Of a stretch of 62,862 bases of DNA, positions 41,709 to 51,813 are shown piece after piece. Location: assembly GCA_902802585.1 (NCBI GenBank), contig CADCMR010000015.1:1-62862 (forward strand), read 5' to 3'. A program made the translations under genes and the position numbers. The notes under the pieces are model-generated. The model was not told the DNA's origin. It ran no database searches and saw only the letters and a list, made by a program, of their open reading frames with translations. Positions within the stretch are counted from its first letter, which is position 1. Every line of letters starts with the position of its first letter. The DNA comes from an uncultured bacterium. Its GTDB lineage: Bacteria; Verrucomicrobiota; Lentisphaeria; Victivallales; UBA1829.

Positions 41709-43625
41709 TTAGTTGTTGTTTTGTTTTGCGGAGAAAGGTTTGAACTTGAATCCCGCCCACTGGAGACCCATGTGGTTGGAGAATTCAAGGGTGTTCAGGC
41801 GGACGGCGTGGACGAGAACGCCAAGGAAGCCGAGCGCGAGGTTCAGGATGTGTCCGGCGACCGCGACGAGGATCAGCAGGACGAACCCGGCGATGATGTA
41901 GGCGTCGTGCCAGGCGGGGGCTGCATTTGCGGCCTGGGAGGCGAATGCGTCCTTCACCATCATGCCCATCATGTTGAACTTCTGGGCGATGTACATGCCG
42001 GAGAGCCCGACCGCGAAGAGGCGGATGTAGGACAGCACATCGGTGAAGCTGCCGATCATGTCGAACGGCAGGTTCAGCGCCTGTGCGGGGCGGATCGTGA
42101 CGAGGATGAGCACGGCGCCGGCGATGTAGACGTACCAGCCCCAGGCGGGGAAGGTGCCGCTGAAGACGATCAGGCCGACCGCGAGCAGGAAGTTCGCGAA
42201 GATCATCAGCGCCCAGCCGATGTTGGAGAGTTCGCGCCAGTCCTTGCGGATGCCGGTGAAGAAGCGCACAATGTGCGCGCTCATCAGGTGGAGCATCGCC
42301 AGCAGGAAGCAGAACCACTGCGTGAGCTTGCTCGGGAAACCTTCCCAGAAGGACGGCGTCAGCTCCTTGTCGTCGATGCCGTAGAAATTGACGAACTTGT
42401 GGGCGGCGGAGCTGTGCGCGGGATCCGTGATCATGCTCCAGCCGCGCATCCAGCCGGGCAGGACGTCGGACGGAAGACCGAACCATGCGCCGTTGAGCCA
42501 GCCCCAAATGAACGTGAAGGACGCGAGGAAGATCAGCAGGACGAGCGGGAGGCGCGCCGCTTTCTTCGCGTGGAGCGCGAGCAGGCCGATTGTCCCGGCA
42601 ACGAGCATCAGCGCGCCGTATCCGGCGTCGCCGAGGATCATGCCGAAGAAGACCGGGAAGAAGAAAAAGAAGAAGACGTTCACGTCGCTCTCGCGGTAGC
42701 CGGGCGAGATGCCGATGAAATCGAACAGCGGATCCAGGATGTTCAGGAAACGCGCCTTTTCGATGTAGGTCGGGACGTTCTGGTCGTCTTCCGCCGGATC
42801 GTCGATCTGAAGCGCCCAACCGTTCTTCACGGCGGCGGCTTTCAGCGTTTCGATGCGTGTGGCGGGGACATAGCCTTGGAGGTAGGCGATCGCGCCGGAC
42901 TGCTCCATGCCGTCGCGGGCGGAAGCGAATTCAAGCTGGTTGCGGAGCGAGGCAAGTTTCGATTCCAGTCGCGGCAGAAGCGCTTTCGCCGCGACGATGG
43001 ATGCGTCGGCGGATACGATCGCCGCCTGGCAGTCCGTGAGGGCGTTCCGCGTTTCGGTGAGCGTCTGATCGGGGAGGGCGACCGGATCGAAAGCGCCTTC
43101 CGCGAGCGGAGCTTCGGAGACGAGCGCGTAGTGGACCATGTTCTTGTCCATCTTGATCACGGAGACGGCGGCTTCAGCGGGGAAGGCGTCGTCCTTTTTG
43201 CGCTGGTCGAAAACGTTGCGCGAGGTGGCGCACAGCGTGACGTATACGCCTTTCGCCTGGAGTTTCGCAATGGCGGAACGGTCGAATTCGCCCCACGGCG
43301 CAAGGAGGTTCAGGTCGTGCTGAAGGCGTTCCTGCTCCTTGAGCGCGGCGATCTTGCCGGAGATCAGCTTGGACGTGTATGCGACAAGTTCATCGTCGGC
43401 GATTTCGGGCGCGGCGGACGGATCCTTCGACGCGGGGGCGCTTCGCACGATGCCGATCACGCGTTCGCACTCGGCGACCTGCGCGGAAAGGGACGCGACG
43501 TCCTTCGTGGCGGGCGCGGCGGTGCGGCAGAGCTGCATCAGCTCAAGTCCGGCGAGCGCGTCGACCGCGGCGGAACGGTCCTGCTCCAGGCAGAGGAGCG
43601 TAACAAGTTTCATGGGGATGATCAT
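41709..43625 (-). CDS. ntpI: V-type ATPase subunit I (a subunit)
   Basis: 638 residues; ATG 43625 overlaps the ntpD stop as ATGA, and Met at residue 5 is an alternative. The N-terminal 330 residues are the cytosolic stalk part, with coiled coil (about 90-240). The C-terminal half has seven or eight helices, starting VNVFFFFFFPVFFGMILGD and including the ion-channel helix with SYIRLFAVGLSGMYIA (key Arg). It forms the half-channels next to the K ring and part of the peripheral stalk. Confidence 0.92.
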   Translation of the reverse strand: MIIPMKLVTLLCLEQDRSAAVDALAGLELMQLCRTAAPATKDVASLSAQVAECERVIGIVRSAPASKDPSAAPEIADDELVAYTSKLISGKIAALKEQERLQHDLNLLAPWGEFDRSAIAKLQAKGVYVTLCATSRNVFDQRKKDDAFPAEAAVSVIKMDKNMVHYALVSEAPLAEGAFDPVALPDQTLTETRNALTDCQAAIVSADASIVAAKALLPRLESKLASLRNQLEFASARDGMEQSGAIAYLQGYVPATRIETLKAAAVKNGWALQIDDPAEDDQNVPTYIEKARFLNILDPLFDFIGISPGYRESDVNVFFFFFFPVFFGMILGDAGYGALMLVAGTIGLLALHAKKAARLPLVLLIFLASFTFIWGWLNGAWFGLPSDVLPGWMRGWSMITDPAHSSAAHKFVNFYGIDDKELTPSFWEGFPSKLTQWFCFLLAMLHLMSAHIVRFFTGIRKDWRELSNIGWALMIFANFLLAVGLIVFSGTFPAWGWYVYIAGAVLILVTIRPAQALNLPFDMIGSFTDVLSYIRLFAVGLSGMYIAQKFNMMGMMVKDAFASQAANAAPAWHDAYIIAGFVLLILVAVAGHILNLALGFLGVLVHAVRLNTLEFSNHMGLQWAGFKFKPFSAKQNNN

Positions 43626-44230
43626 GCCGCGGGCTCCTGAAGTTTTTTCTTTGCGATCTTGGAACGCGCGACGGCGGCGATGTCGTTATCGGAGATGGAG
43701 ATCTGGATGAGGCGGATGTTTTCCTTCGCCTCCGGGATCTTCACCTTCTCGAAGAGGTTGACGCGCTGCGTGGTCACGCGGAGCTCCTGGACGATCAGGC
43801 GGTTCTGCTCGCGGATGATGTCGCGTTCGATGCGGAGCTCGACGATCGCCTTGACCGCCTCGATGCCGTCGTCGATCCAGGGATCGGCGGAGAAGAGGTC
43901 GTAGGGTTCGAGCTCGAAGTCCGTCGAGTGATAGACCGGGACGTTCACGCCGGCGATGTTCTCGTATTCGCGGTTGACCTTGCGGATACGGAGCTTCGCG
44001 GCAATCACGGACGCGGCGTCGGCGTCGCCGAAGAGCATGGTCCATTCGGCGAGCCTTGCGACCGCCTCCTTTTCCTTGCGTTCATTGGCGGCGATCCGCT
44101 CGGCGCAGAGCCTTATCTCGAGCTGGAGCTGCTGTTTTTTGAGCTGGAGCGTGGGGAGGAAGCGTGTGAACTGCTTCAGCTGGTCCCTCTGGCGTTTCAG
44201 CTCGGTTTTCGTAAATTTGATCTTTGCCAT
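43622..44230 (-). CDS. ntpD: V-type ATPase subunit D (central stalk)
   Basis: 202 residues from ATG 44230. Starts MAKIKFTKTELKRQRDQLKQ and ends with a long helix EAKENIRLIQISISDNDIAA; both termini are the coiled-coil helices of the rotor shaft. The family is usually about 200-210 residues. It overlaps ntpI by 4 nt and follows ntpB by 8 nt. Confidence 0.92.
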   Translation of the reverse strand: MAKIKFTKTELKRQRDQLKQFTRFLPTLQLKKQQLQLEIRLCAERIAANERKEKEAVARLAEWTMLFGDADAASVIAAKLRIRKVNREYENIAGVNVPVYHSTDFELEPYDLFSADPWIDDGIEAVKAIVELRIERDIIREQNRLIVQELRVTTQRVNLFEKVKIPEAKENIRLIQISISDNDIAAVARSKIAKKKLQEPAA

Positions 44231-44238
44231 GGCGAAGG

Positions 44239-45537
44239 TCAATCCTTTTTGGGCCAGAACTGTTCGAGGAGGGAGGTCTTGATGCCGGTTTCGGTGGGGT
44301 CGAAGCAGTCGGCGAGGATCTTCCAGCCGAGGTCGAGGGCGTCTTCGAGCTGGATATTGAGGGCGAGGTCCATCATGTTCTTCTCGAAGAGCTTGCCGTA
44401 TTTGAGGAGCTTGTTGTCCCAGTTGGACATCTGGAAGCCCATGGACTGCTTTTCCAGCGTCTCCTTGTAGTCGGCGTAGAAACGGATCATCGTGTCCATG
44501 ACCGTGCGGTGGTCCGCGCGGGTCTTGCCGTTGACGTTCTGCTTGAGGCGGGAGAGGGAGCCGAACGGTTCGATGCGGCCGCCGCGGAGGTAGAACTGGC
44601 CTTCGGTGATATATCCGGTGTTGTCGGGGATCGGGTGGGTCACGTCGTCGCCGGGCATGGTGGTGACGGCGAGAATGGTGATGGAGCCCGCGCCGTCGAA
44701 GTCGACCGCCTTCTCATAGCGGGAGGCGAGCTGGCTGTAGAGGTCGCCGGGGTAGCCGCGGTTGGAGGGGACCTGTTCCATGGTGATGGCGATCTCCTTC
44801 ATGGCGTCGGCGAAGTTGGTCATGTCAGTGAGGAGGACGAGGACGCGCTTGCCTTCGAGCGCGAAACTCTCGGCAACCGCCAGGGACATGTCCGGCACGA
44901 GGAGGCATTCCACGGTCGGGTCGGCGGCGGTGTGGACGAACATGACGGAGCGGGAGAGGGCTCCGTGCTCGTCGAGGGTGTTGCGGAAGGTGAGGTAGTC
45001 ATCGTATTTGAGACCCATGCCGCCGAGGACGATCACGTCGACTTCGGCCTGCATGGCGATGCGCGCGAGCAGTTCGTTGTAGGGTTCGCCGGCGATGGAG
45101 AAGATCGGGAGCTTCTGGGATTCGACGAGCGTGTTGAAGACGTCGATCATCGGGATGCCGGTGCGGATCATCTTGCGGGGGATGATGCGCTTGGCGGGGT
45201 TCACGGAGGGGCCGCCGATCTCGATCATGTTGTCACGGATTTCGGGGCGGCCGTCGCGCGGGACGCCCGCGCCGGTGAAGATGCGTCCGAGGAGGGCGTC
45301 GGAGGCGGAGACGCGCATCGGGTGACCGAGGAAGCGGACCTCGTCGCCGGTGTTGATGCCGCGTGTGCCGTTGAAGACCTGGAGGAAGACCTTGTTGTCG
45401 AGGAGGCGGATGACCTGCGCGAGGGAGGTGCCGCGGACGCTGGTGACTTCGGCGAGGTCGTTGTTCGCGACGTTTTCGGCCTCGACGGTGATGACGTTGC
45501 CCGCGATCTGGATGATTTTATGGTAAACTTTACGCAT
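44239..45537 (-). CDS. ntpB: V-type ATPase subunit B
   Basis: 432 residues, RBS GGAGAGA. The non-catalytic nucleotide-binding subunit: beta barrel (1-75), then the alpha/beta domain with [17 protein letters not shown], in which the P-loop is replaced as expected for subunit [42 protein letters not shown] and [20 protein letters not shown]. It alternates with A subunits in the A3B3 head. Its start overlaps the ntpA stop by 8 nt. Confidence 0.94.
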   Translation of the reverse strand: MRKVYHKIIQIAGNVITVEAENVANNDLAEVTSVRGTSLAQVIRLLDNKVFLQVFNGTRGINTGDEVRFLGHPMRVSASDALLGRIFTGAGVPRDGRPEIRDNMIEIGGPSVNPAKRIIPRKMIRTGIPMIDVFNTLVESQKLPIFSIAGEPYNELLARIAMQAEVDVIVLGGMGLKYDDYLTFRNTLDEHGALSRSVMFVHTAADPTVECLLVPDMSLAVAESFALEGKRVLVLLTDMTNFADAMKEIAITMEQVPSNRGYPGDLYSQLASRYEKAVDFDGAGSITILAVTTMPGDDVTHPIPDNTGYITEGQFYLRGGRIEPFGSLSRLKQNVNGKTRADHRTVMDTMIRFYADYKETLEKQSMGFQMSNWDNKLLKYGKLFEKNMMDLALNIQLEDALDLGWKILADCFDPTETGIKTSLLEQFWPKKD

Positions 45538-47269
45538 TTGCGATTCTCTCCTTGATTTTGGCGTCGATGACTTCTTCCTGGTGCTTGAACTTGTCGGAAT
45601 TGAATGCGATGTAGTTCCAGTCGATGAATGTGAGCTGGAGTTCCTGGAAGAAGCGGCGCGCCTGGTCCTTGTCGTCGAACTTGAAGTCCGCCTTCAGGAC
45701 GCCGATGACCTTTGCGAAGCAGTACTGCTGGCGTTTGTCGTCGCTGGCTGCGTCAACCGCGTCGAAGGTGTTCTGCTGGAGGTAGACGAAGTCGAGGAAT
45801 TCGCTCTTCAGGTAGGTCACGAAGTCGTCCGTGTTGGTGCCTTCTTCGCCGACGACCTTCATCATCTGGTTGACTTCCTGGCCGCGGCGGAGCGTGGCGC
45901 GCGCGAACGCGAGGTCCTCGGCGGGCACGATGCTGTGGTAGTGGCTCCAGCTGTCGAGCGGGTGGATGGACGGGAAGCGGCGGGCGTCGGAACGTTCGCG
46001 GGAGAGTCCGAGGAAGGCGCCGACGACTTTCAGCGTCGCCTGGGTGACGGGCTCTTCGAAGTTGCCGCCGGCGGGACTGACGGAGCCGCCGATGGTGACG
46101 GAGCCGGTGCGCTTGCCGTCGTTCAGCAGGACGAGACCGGCACGTTCGTAGAAGCCGGCGATCAGGGATTCGAGGTATGCCGGGAACGCCTCTTCGCCGG
46201 GGATTTCTTCAAGTCGACCGGACATTTCGCGGAGCGCCTGCGCCCAGCGGGAGGTGGAGTCGGCGAGGAGGAGGACATTCAGTCCCTGCTGGCGGTAGTA
46301 TTCGGCGATGGTGACGGCGGTATAGACGGATGCTTCACGGGCGGCCACCGGCATGGAGCTGGTGTTGCAGATGATGACCGAGCGGTCCATGAGCGTCTTG
46401 CCTGTGCGCGGGTCTTCCAGCGTGGGATACTCGCGGAGGATTTCCACGACTTCGCCGGCGCGTTCGCCGCACGCCGCGATCACCACGACGTCGGTCTCCG
46501 CGTAACGGCTGATGGAGTGCTGGAGCACGGTCTTGCCTGCGCCGAAGGGACCGGGGGTGCAGAAGGTGCCGCCGGTCGCGACGGGGAAGAAGGTGTCGAT
46601 GGTGCGCTGCTGGGTGATGAGCGTCTTGGTGGGGAGGAGCTTTTCCTTGTAGCAGGAGATGGGGAGCTTGACGGGCCAGTACTGGACCATGGTCACGTCG
46701 CGTTCCTCGCCGTCGGCGCTGCGGACGTGCGCGACCGTGTCGCTGATCTTGCGCGGGCCGGCGGGCGCCACGGAGACGACTTCCCAGGTCCCGGCGAAGC
46801 GGAAGGGCAGCATGATGTAGTGGGTGAAGATGCCTTCGGGGACGCTGCCGATGTAGTCGCCCGCGACGAGCTTGTCGCCGGGCTTGACGACCGGGGTGAA
46901 GTCCCAGACGGATTCCATGTCGAGCGCGTCGAGGTAGAGGCCGCGCTGGAGGAAGAATCCCGCCTTTTCGGCGAGGAGGTTCAGGGGGTTCTGAAGTCCG
47001 TCGTAGACCTTGGTAAGGAGGCCGGGTCCGAGTGCGACGCACAGCATGTCGCCGGAGAATTCGACGGGGTCGTCGATCTTGAGACCGGCGGTGCTTTCGT
47101 AGATCTGGAGGTCGGCGCGGTTGCCGCGCACGCGGATGACCTCGCCTTTGAGGCGTTTGTCGCCGACGATGGCGTAGGCGACTTCATTCTGCATGACCGC
47201 GGTGTCGAATTCCACCGTGACCAGGTTTCCGTTTACGCCTTTGATGCGTCCTTTCTGAAGTTCAGGCAT
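45530..47269 (-). CDS. ntpA: V-type ATPase catalytic subunit A
   Basis: 579 residues. Catalytic P-loop [13 protein letters not shown] at about residues 234-246; a beta-barrel domain at 1-70; the V/A-type bulge domain near 110-190 ([17 protein letters not shown]); [20 protein letters not shown]; and [20 protein letters not shown]. The length fits A-type ATPase A subunits of bacteria. It couples ATP hydrolysis or synthesis to H+ or Na+ movement through the I/K sector. Confidence 0.95.
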   Translation of the reverse strand: MPELQKGRIKGVNGNLVTVEFDTAVMQNEVAYAIVGDKRLKGEVIRVRGNRADLQIYESTAGLKIDDPVEFSGDMLCVALGPGLLTKVYDGLQNPLNLLAEKAGFFLQRGLYLDALDMESVWDFTPVVKPGDKLVAGDYIGSVPEGIFTHYIMLPFRFAGTWEVVSVAPAGPRKISDTVAHVRSADGEERDVTMVQYWPVKLPISCYKEKLLPTKTLITQQRTIDTFFPVATGGTFCTPGPFGAGKTVLQHSISRYAETDVVVIAACGERAGEVVEILREYPTLEDPRTGKTLMDRSVIICNTSSMPVAAREASVYTAVTIAEYYRQQGLNVLLLADSTSRWAQALREMSGRLEEIPGEEAFPAYLESLIAGFYERAGLVLLNDGKRTGSVTIGGSVSPAGGNFEEPVTQATLKVVGAFLGLSRERSDARRFPSIHPLDSWSHYHSIVPAEDLAFARATLRRGQEVNQMMKVVGEEGTNTDDFVTYLKSEFLDFVYLQQNTFDAVDAASDDKRQQYCFAKVIGVLKADFKFDDKDQARRFFQELQLTFIDWNYIAFNSDKFKHQEEVIDAKIKERIANA

Positions 47270-47320
47270 GTGAGTTCACGCTCCTGCGTTCGTATGGTTG
47301 ATATGTTTTGTTTGTGTGAA

Positions 47321-47944
47321 TCAGTTCTGTGCGCCGGGATCGGTGGCGAGCACGGACATGACGGTCCGGTCAAGCCCTTCGGCGGAGTTTCCGGCGGATC
47401 TTGCCGCCCATTTCTCCGCGATCTGGATGCGGATGCTGTAGGCGCAGACGGTGTCGAAGTTGAAGCGGGTGCGGTTCTTTACCTCGAGTTCGTCGAGCTT
47501 GTTCCAGCGGGCGGCGTCGAGGATGCGTTCGCGTTCGACCGGGTTCGGGGCGGCGAACGCCGCGCGGACCATGCGGTCGGCTTCGGGATCGAAGAAGATG
47601 TGTCCGGGCTTCGGTGCGGCGAAGGATGCGCCGAGCCTGGCGGCGCGGAGCTTCATGGCGCTGTGACGGAGCGCGGATTCAAAGCAGAGGTATTCCCGTG
47701 CGAGCGAGCCTTTCGGAAATTCCGCGATGAACTCCTCAAGCGCGTTCTGATCGTCCGATGCGGCGTCCTGCGGCTTCTCCCCCGGGCGGAGACCCGGCAC
47801 GAGCGAGAAGCGGCGGAGCATGTCGAGGTGCTTCGCGTCGAGCAGTCCTTCGCAGTCCGACATGAATTTCCCGTAGCTCACGAGCGGCGCTTCCGTCATG
47901 CGGAGGAGCGGCAGGGAGGAAACGAGCGAGATATAAAGATTCAT
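47321..47944 (-). CDS. DUF2764 protein of the V-ATPase operon
   Basis: 207 residues. It starts MNLYISLVSSLPLLRMTEAP, a typical opening of DUF2764 proteins, which occur between subunits E and A in V-ATPase operons of Chlamydiae, spirochaetes and Bacteroidetes. It is helical throughout, with FECESALRHSAMKLRAARLG-like segments (here FESALRHSAMKLR). No separate subunit C gene is present in this operon, so a C-like role, linking stalk and ring, is plausible but unproven. It lies 51 nt upstream of ntpA. Confidence 0.75.
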   Translation of the reverse strand: MNLYISLVSSLPLLRMTEAPLVSYGKFMSDCEGLLDAKHLDMLRRFSLVPGLRPGEKPQDAASDDQNALEEFIAEFPKGSLAREYLCFESALRHSAMKLRAARLGASFAAPKPGHIFFDPEADRMVRAAFAAPNPVERERILDAARWNKLDELEVKNRTRFNFDTVCAYSIRIQIAEKWAARSAGNSAEGLDRTVMSVLATDPGAQN

Positions 47945-47988
47945 CCGATGAATCCTTTATGGTGCTGGATGAAGGGTTGCCGGTGCGG

Positions 47989-48588
47989 TCAGGCCTTGAT
48001 GACGGCGCCGAGTTTCGGACCGACGAATTCGCAGATGATGTCGGTGAGCGCTTCGTCGCTGAAATCGAAGAAGACTTCGGAATCCTTGAATCCGACCTTG
48101 AATCCGGAGGCGAATCCGCGACCGAGCTGGACGGAGGCGTTCTTCTTGAAAACCTCGGGGAGGCAGCCGATGAGCTTCTGCGCGGCATCTTCGCGTTCGC
48201 GGACGGAGAGGATGACCTCGGTGCCGGATGCGGCGTTCTGCGCGAACTGCTCGGCGATCTTCGTGATGAGTCCCGCCATGGCTTCAGGCGTCATCGCCTG
48301 GGCGGCTGCATCGCGGACGACGGCGCGGAGCTTTTTCTGGAGATCGTCTTTCAGGGAGATGATGACGTCGCGGGCTGCCTGTTTGACGGCGGCGTCGGCT
48401 TTCTTGCGGGAGGCTTCGGCGTCGGCTTCGGCGTCCTTGCGGATTTTGTCGGCCTGGGCTTTTGCCTCGGCGATGATCTTGTCGGCCTGGGCTTTTGCCT
48501 CGGCGACGAGCCGTGCGCGTTCGGTTTCTGCCTTTTCCAGGCCTTCTGCCTGAATCTTGTTCAAAAGTCCCTGAAGTTCTTCGGACAT
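47989..48588 (-). CDS. ntpE: V-type ATPase subunit E (peripheral stalk)
   Basis: 199 residues from ATG 48588 (AGGAG, spacing 8). A long charged N-terminal coiled coil with the repeat AKAQADKIIAEAKAQADKIR is followed by a C-terminal globular part (about 110-199: SGTEVILSVREREDAAQ, DFSDEALTDIICEFVGP). The two neighbouring ADKIIAEAKAQ units come from a small internal DNA duplication. First structural gene of the operon. Confidence 0.88.
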   Translation of the reverse strand: MSEELQGLLNKIQAEGLEKAETERARLVAEAKAQADKIIAEAKAQADKIRKDAEADAEASRKKADAAVKQAARDVIISLKDDLQKKLRAVVRDAAAQAMTPEAMAGLITKIAEQFAQNAASGTEVILSVREREDAAQKLIGCLPEVFKKNASVQLGRGFASGFKVGFKDSEVFFDFSDEALTDIICEFVGPKLGAVIKA

Positions 48589-48694
48589 GTGCGGGTTCTC
48601 CTGTGATTTGATGTATTTGAATTGACGTTGAAAAACTGGTTCATTCGCCGGGTTTTCAGCGGAATTCAAGCCCGCATGCCCCGGCGTCTCCGGA

Positions 48695-49177
48695 TTACTT
48701 TTTCCAGAATTCCCACCACTTTTTGGCGGGCGCCGGGGCGGCGTTCACGCCGGACGAGATCGTACGGCGATGCCCGGAGGAGGCGTTGTTCTGCGCGAGT
48801 TCCTTCTGGATCGCGTTCTGGTCGACGTGGATGCCGGATTGCCCCTGCTGGTTCTGGACGGCGGCGAGCTTCTCGTTGTTCTCCTCCGCGCCCGCCTTGA
48901 ACCGGGCGAGCTTCACGGTGTTCGTGGACGGACGGGAAACGGGCTTCGCGCCCTTGAGCGGGATGTGAACGGAGCTGGTTTCGCCGGACGCCGCTTCTTC
49001 CTTGGCACGCATGGCGCGGGCTTTCAGTTCGCGGCCCGCGGGACCCGGCGGGGGTTCCATGGCGAATTTCGCCCCGCAGCCGGGGCACTGGGCTTTTTTC
49101 TCGAGCAGAAGGATCGGAACGTTGAAGGTGTCGCCGCAACGGGGGCATGCGACCTGGAAGGTATCTTCGTCAGGCAT
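48695..49177 (-). CDS. Zinc-ribbon protein at the head of the V-ATPase operon
   Basis: 160 residues from ATG 49177 (GGAG, spacing 9). A zinc ribbon is formed by CPRCGDTF (Cys 11, 14) and CPGCGAKF (Cys 31, 34). The rest is polar and probably disordered, with many Asn/Gln/Ala, and the protein ends in an aromatic-basic tail KKWWEFWKK that could dip into a membrane. No signal peptide. It is transcribed from a strong promoter that may also serve ntpE 106 nt downstream. The function is unknown. Confidence 0.75.
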   Translation of the reverse strand: MPDEDTFQVACPRCGDTFNVPILLLEKKAQCPGCGAKFAMEPPPGPAGRELKARAMRAKEEAASGETSSVHIPLKGAKPVSRPSTNTVKLARFKAGAEENNEKLAAVQNQQGQSGIHVDQNAIQKELAQNNASSGHRRTISSGVNAAPAPAKKWWEFWKK

Positions 49178-49216
49178 TGTAATAATCTCCGGAATTAAGA
49201 CGCTAATCAAATAAAT

Positions 49217-49245
49217 AATATACTGCATAGAAACGGTTTTGACAA
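49217..49245 (-). promoter_or_regulatory. Promoter of the zinc-ribbon/V-ATPase transcription unit
   Basis: Minus strand: TTGTCA (49245-49240), 17-nt spacer, TATATT (49222-49217). Confidence 0.65.
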
Positions 49246-49294
49246 GTAAAAACGGAGAAAAAGCAGAAAAAAAAGAAAAAAACGGCAAACGGTG

Positions 49295-49323
49295 TTGGAA
49301 TTATTTAGAAAGTGTGGTATTTT
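49295..49323 (+). promoter_or_regulatory. Promoter of prc
   Basis: TTGGAA (49295-49300), 17-nt spacer, TATTTT (49318-49323); divergent from the promoter at 49245-49217. Confidence 0.5.
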
Positions 49324-49391
49324 ATAGGAATACTTGTTTGAACCGTTCGTTTCACGTTTTGTTGCCCCTCTGCAACAGGAGTTGTCCGATT

Positions 49392-51644
49392 ATGAATGTT
49401 TTTATGCGTAGATTCTGTACCAGATTTTTTCTTTCCGTGATTGCTGCGGCGGCAGTGCTCTGTCCGCATGTCCCGGCATTGTCCGCGCAGGACGCGGCAC
49501 AGAACGCGGCGAAAAATGAAGCGTCCGCGCCGACTTCGATCACGCTGAAGCGTCCGGACCGGAAGATGGGGCTGATCGCGTCGCTGGTGGTTCAGCTGCT
49601 GGCGAAGGAACACTATACGAGACGCCAGATGGACGCCGCGTTCTCCGGCGAAGTTTTCGACGAGTATCTGCGTGTCATGGACCCGACGCGCATCTTCTTC
49701 CTGCAGGAAGATATTGACCAGTTCTCGAAATCCAAGGACGAGCTGGCGCGCAAGGCCGCCGCGGGCGACGTTCAGATCGCGTTCGACATCTTCAACGCGC
49801 GTTCGCTCCGCCTCGCCGAATACCGCGATTTCGCGCGTGATTTCCTCTCGAAGCCGATCCAGTACGACCCGAACGAGACATACCACATCGACCGCGAGGA
49901 CGCCCCGTGGCCGAAAGACGCGAAGGAACAGCGCGAGATCTGGGCGAAACGCATCAAGAACGAGCTGATCGTGGCGCGCATGAGCGACAAGGCCGCCGAG
50001 GAAGAGGCGAAGGAAGCCGCCGCGGAAAAGGATAAAGCGAAGGACGGTGAGGTAAAGGACGGCGAAACGAAAGCTGAAAAAGAAGGGGAAGCGCCCGCGC
50101 CGGCGGTTCCCCTGCTTGCGCCAGAAAAGCGCGTCCAGAAGCGCGTCGACCAGCTCATCACCACGGTCGAGGGCATGGACCCGATCGACGTGCTGGAAGG
50201 CTACCTGACCGCGTTCGCGAACGTCTGCGATCCGCATTCCACCTACATGTCGCCCGCCACAGGTGAGGATTTCGACATCCACATCTCCCTCAATCTCTCC
50301 GGCATCGGCGCCGTGCTGTCCTCCGAGGACGGCTATACGAAGGTCGTCGAGGTCGTGCCGAACGGTCCCGCCGACAAGGAAGGTACGCTCCGCGAAAACG
50401 ACCGGATCATCGCCGTGGCGCAGGAGGGCGGCGAGCCTGTCGACGTGATGGACATGCCGCTGTCGAAGGTGGTCACGCTGATCCGGGGCAAGGAAGGCTC
50501 GCGCGTCACCCTCACCATCCTTCCCGCCCGCAAAGGCGCGCAGGCCGCGCCCGAAAAGGTCACGATCACGCGCGGCAACGTCCCCATGAATGAGTCCCAC
50601 GCGCAGAGCCGGATCATCGAGGCAAAGACCGCTGACGGCAAGACCAAAAAGATCGGCGTGATCGACCTGCCGTCCTTCTACATCGACTTCGCCGCCGTCC
50701 GCCGCGGCGACGAGGATTACAACAGCTCCGGGCATGATGTGCTCAAGATCCTGAACGAGTTCGCCGACCAGAAGATCGACGGGCTGATCGTCGATCTCCG
50801 CTCGAACGGCGGCGGCAGCCTCACGGAAGCTGTCGACCTCTCCGGTTTCTTCATCCCGGAGGGACCGATTGTCCAGGTGAAGGACAAGGCGTCCACCTCG
50901 GTCCTGCGCGACAACGACCGCGGCCAGATCGCCTACGGCGGACCGATGCTCGTGCTGGTGAACCGGTACAGCGCGTCCGCCACGGAGATTTTCTCCGCCG
51001 CGCTGAAAGATTATCACCGCGCCGTCGTGGTCGGCGATCCGCACACGCACGGCAAAGGCTCCGTGCAGGTCGTGACCGACCTCAACAACTACATGCTCTA
51101 CATCGCGTCCGAACGGTTCGACGCTGGACAGCTCAAGCTCACGAACGCGAAATTCTACCGTATCAACGGCGAATCCACGCAGATCAAGGGCGTCGAGGCG
51201 GACATCCCGCTGCCCGGTTTCTCCGAGACCGAGGAGACCGGCGAACGCGCGCTCCGTCATGCGCTCCCGTATGACACGATCCGTCCCGCGCGCTATGTGG
51301 TGTACGACGGCAAATACGCCGTGACGCCGGGTCTGATCTCCGAGCTGAAAGCGAAGTCCGAAGCACGCGTCGCCGAAGACCCGATCTTCAAGGCGCTGAC
51401 CGCCGACATCGCGCTCTACGAGGAGCTGCAGAAGAACAAGGACGTCGCGCTCGATTTCGACAAGCGCTGGGCGGAGTACGAACATGAGAAGGCGATCCAG
51501 AAGGAACAGGACAAGATTTACAGGACCGACCGCAATTCCTCCTCGTCCAAGAAGAATAAGAAGGACGACGGCCCGGATCCCTACCTCGACGAATCCGTCA
51601 ACATCATGCTCGACATGATCCAGGCGTTTGACAAGCAGGCGTAA
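49392..51644 (+). CDS. prc: Carboxy-terminal processing protease (Tsp/Prc, family S41)
   Basis: 750 residues from ATG 49392 (AGGAG, spacing 10); Met at residue 5 is possible. Signal peptide to about residue 32 (ALSAQ). Then the Tsp N-terminal helical domain (DEYLRVMDPTRIFFLQEDI), a Lys/Glu/Ala-rich low-complexity insert (about 200-240), the PDZ domain (about 290-385) and the S41 catalytic domain: SNGGGSLTEAVDLSGFF, the Ser in NRYSASATEIFSAAL and the Lys in THGKGSVQ. It trims C-termini of periplasmic proteins. A C-terminal DUF3340-like helical part is present. Complete. Confidence 0.94.
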   Translation: MNVFMRRFCTRFFLSVIAAAAVLCPHVPALSAQDAAQNAAKNEASAPTSITLKRPDRKMGLIASLVVQLLAKEHYTRRQMDAAFSGEVFDEYLRVMDPTRIFFLQEDIDQFSKSKDELARKAAAGDVQIAFDIFNARSLRLAEYRDFARDFLSKPIQYDPNETYHIDREDAPWPKDAKEQREIWAKRIKNELIVARMSDKAAEEEAKEAAAEKDKAKDGEVKDGETKAEKEGEAPAPAVPLLAPEKRVQKRVDQLITTVEGMDPIDVLEGYLTAFANVCDPHSTYMSPATGEDFDIHISLNLSGIGAVLSSEDGYTKVVEVVPNGPADKEGTLRENDRIIAVAQEGGEPVDVMDMPLSKVVTLIRGKEGSRVTLTILPARKGAQAAPEKVTITRGNVPMNESHAQSRIIEAKTADGKTKKIGVIDLPSFYIDFAAVRRGDEDYNSSGHDVLKILNEFADQKIDGLIVDLRSNGGGSLTEAVDLSGFFIPEGPIVQVKDKASTSVLRDNDRGQIAYGGPMLVLVNRYSASATEIFSAALKDYHRAVVVGDPHTHGKGSVQVVTDLNNYMLYIASERFDAGQLKLTNAKFYRINGESTQIKGVEADIPLPGFSETEETGERALRHALPYDTIRPARYVVYDGKYAVTPGLISELKAKSEARVAEDPIFKALTADIALYEELQKNKDVALDFDKRWAEYEHEKAIQKEQDKIYRTDRNSSSSKKNKKDDGPDPYLDESVNIMLDMIQAFDKQA

Positions 51645-51714
51645 GCGAGCCTGTTCCGGGCGGGAACGGGGACCTCGGTCCTCTGTTTCCGTCAGCCTGA
51701 ACGAATAACGAAAA

Positions 51715-51753
51715 GCCCCGGCTTCCAGCAAGGAGACCGGGGCGCGTTTGTTT
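51715..51753. terminator. Bidirectional terminator between prc and dapA
   Basis: GCCCCGG (51715-51721) with CCGGGGC (51737-51743); T-rich sequence follows on the plus strand and TTTT on the minus strand. Confidence 0.75.
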
Positions 51754-51766
51754 TATCAGCAAAACA

Positions 51767-51813
51767 TTTGTCCGGGTGCAGTCGGACAAAGCCGCAGTGG
51801 AGGCGCTGCCTCC
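51767..51813. repeat. Paired hairpins (REP-like) next to the dapA stop
   Basis: TTTGTCCG (51767-51774) with CGGACAAA (51783-51790) around an 8-nt loop, then GGAGGCGCTGCCTCC (51799-51813), which directly abuts the dapA stop codon at 51814. Confidence 0.75.

Noticed and set aside
45581..48553. 990-codon plus-strand ORF opposite the V-ATPase A, DUF2764 and E genes
   Set aside because: It is a shadow produced by GC-rich codon bias; it crosses three clear genes and reads as Val/Gly/Asp/Arg-rich nonsense without domains.
49305..51731. 808-codon minus-strand ORF opposite prc
   Set aside because: Shadow of a fully motif-supported S41 protease gene.
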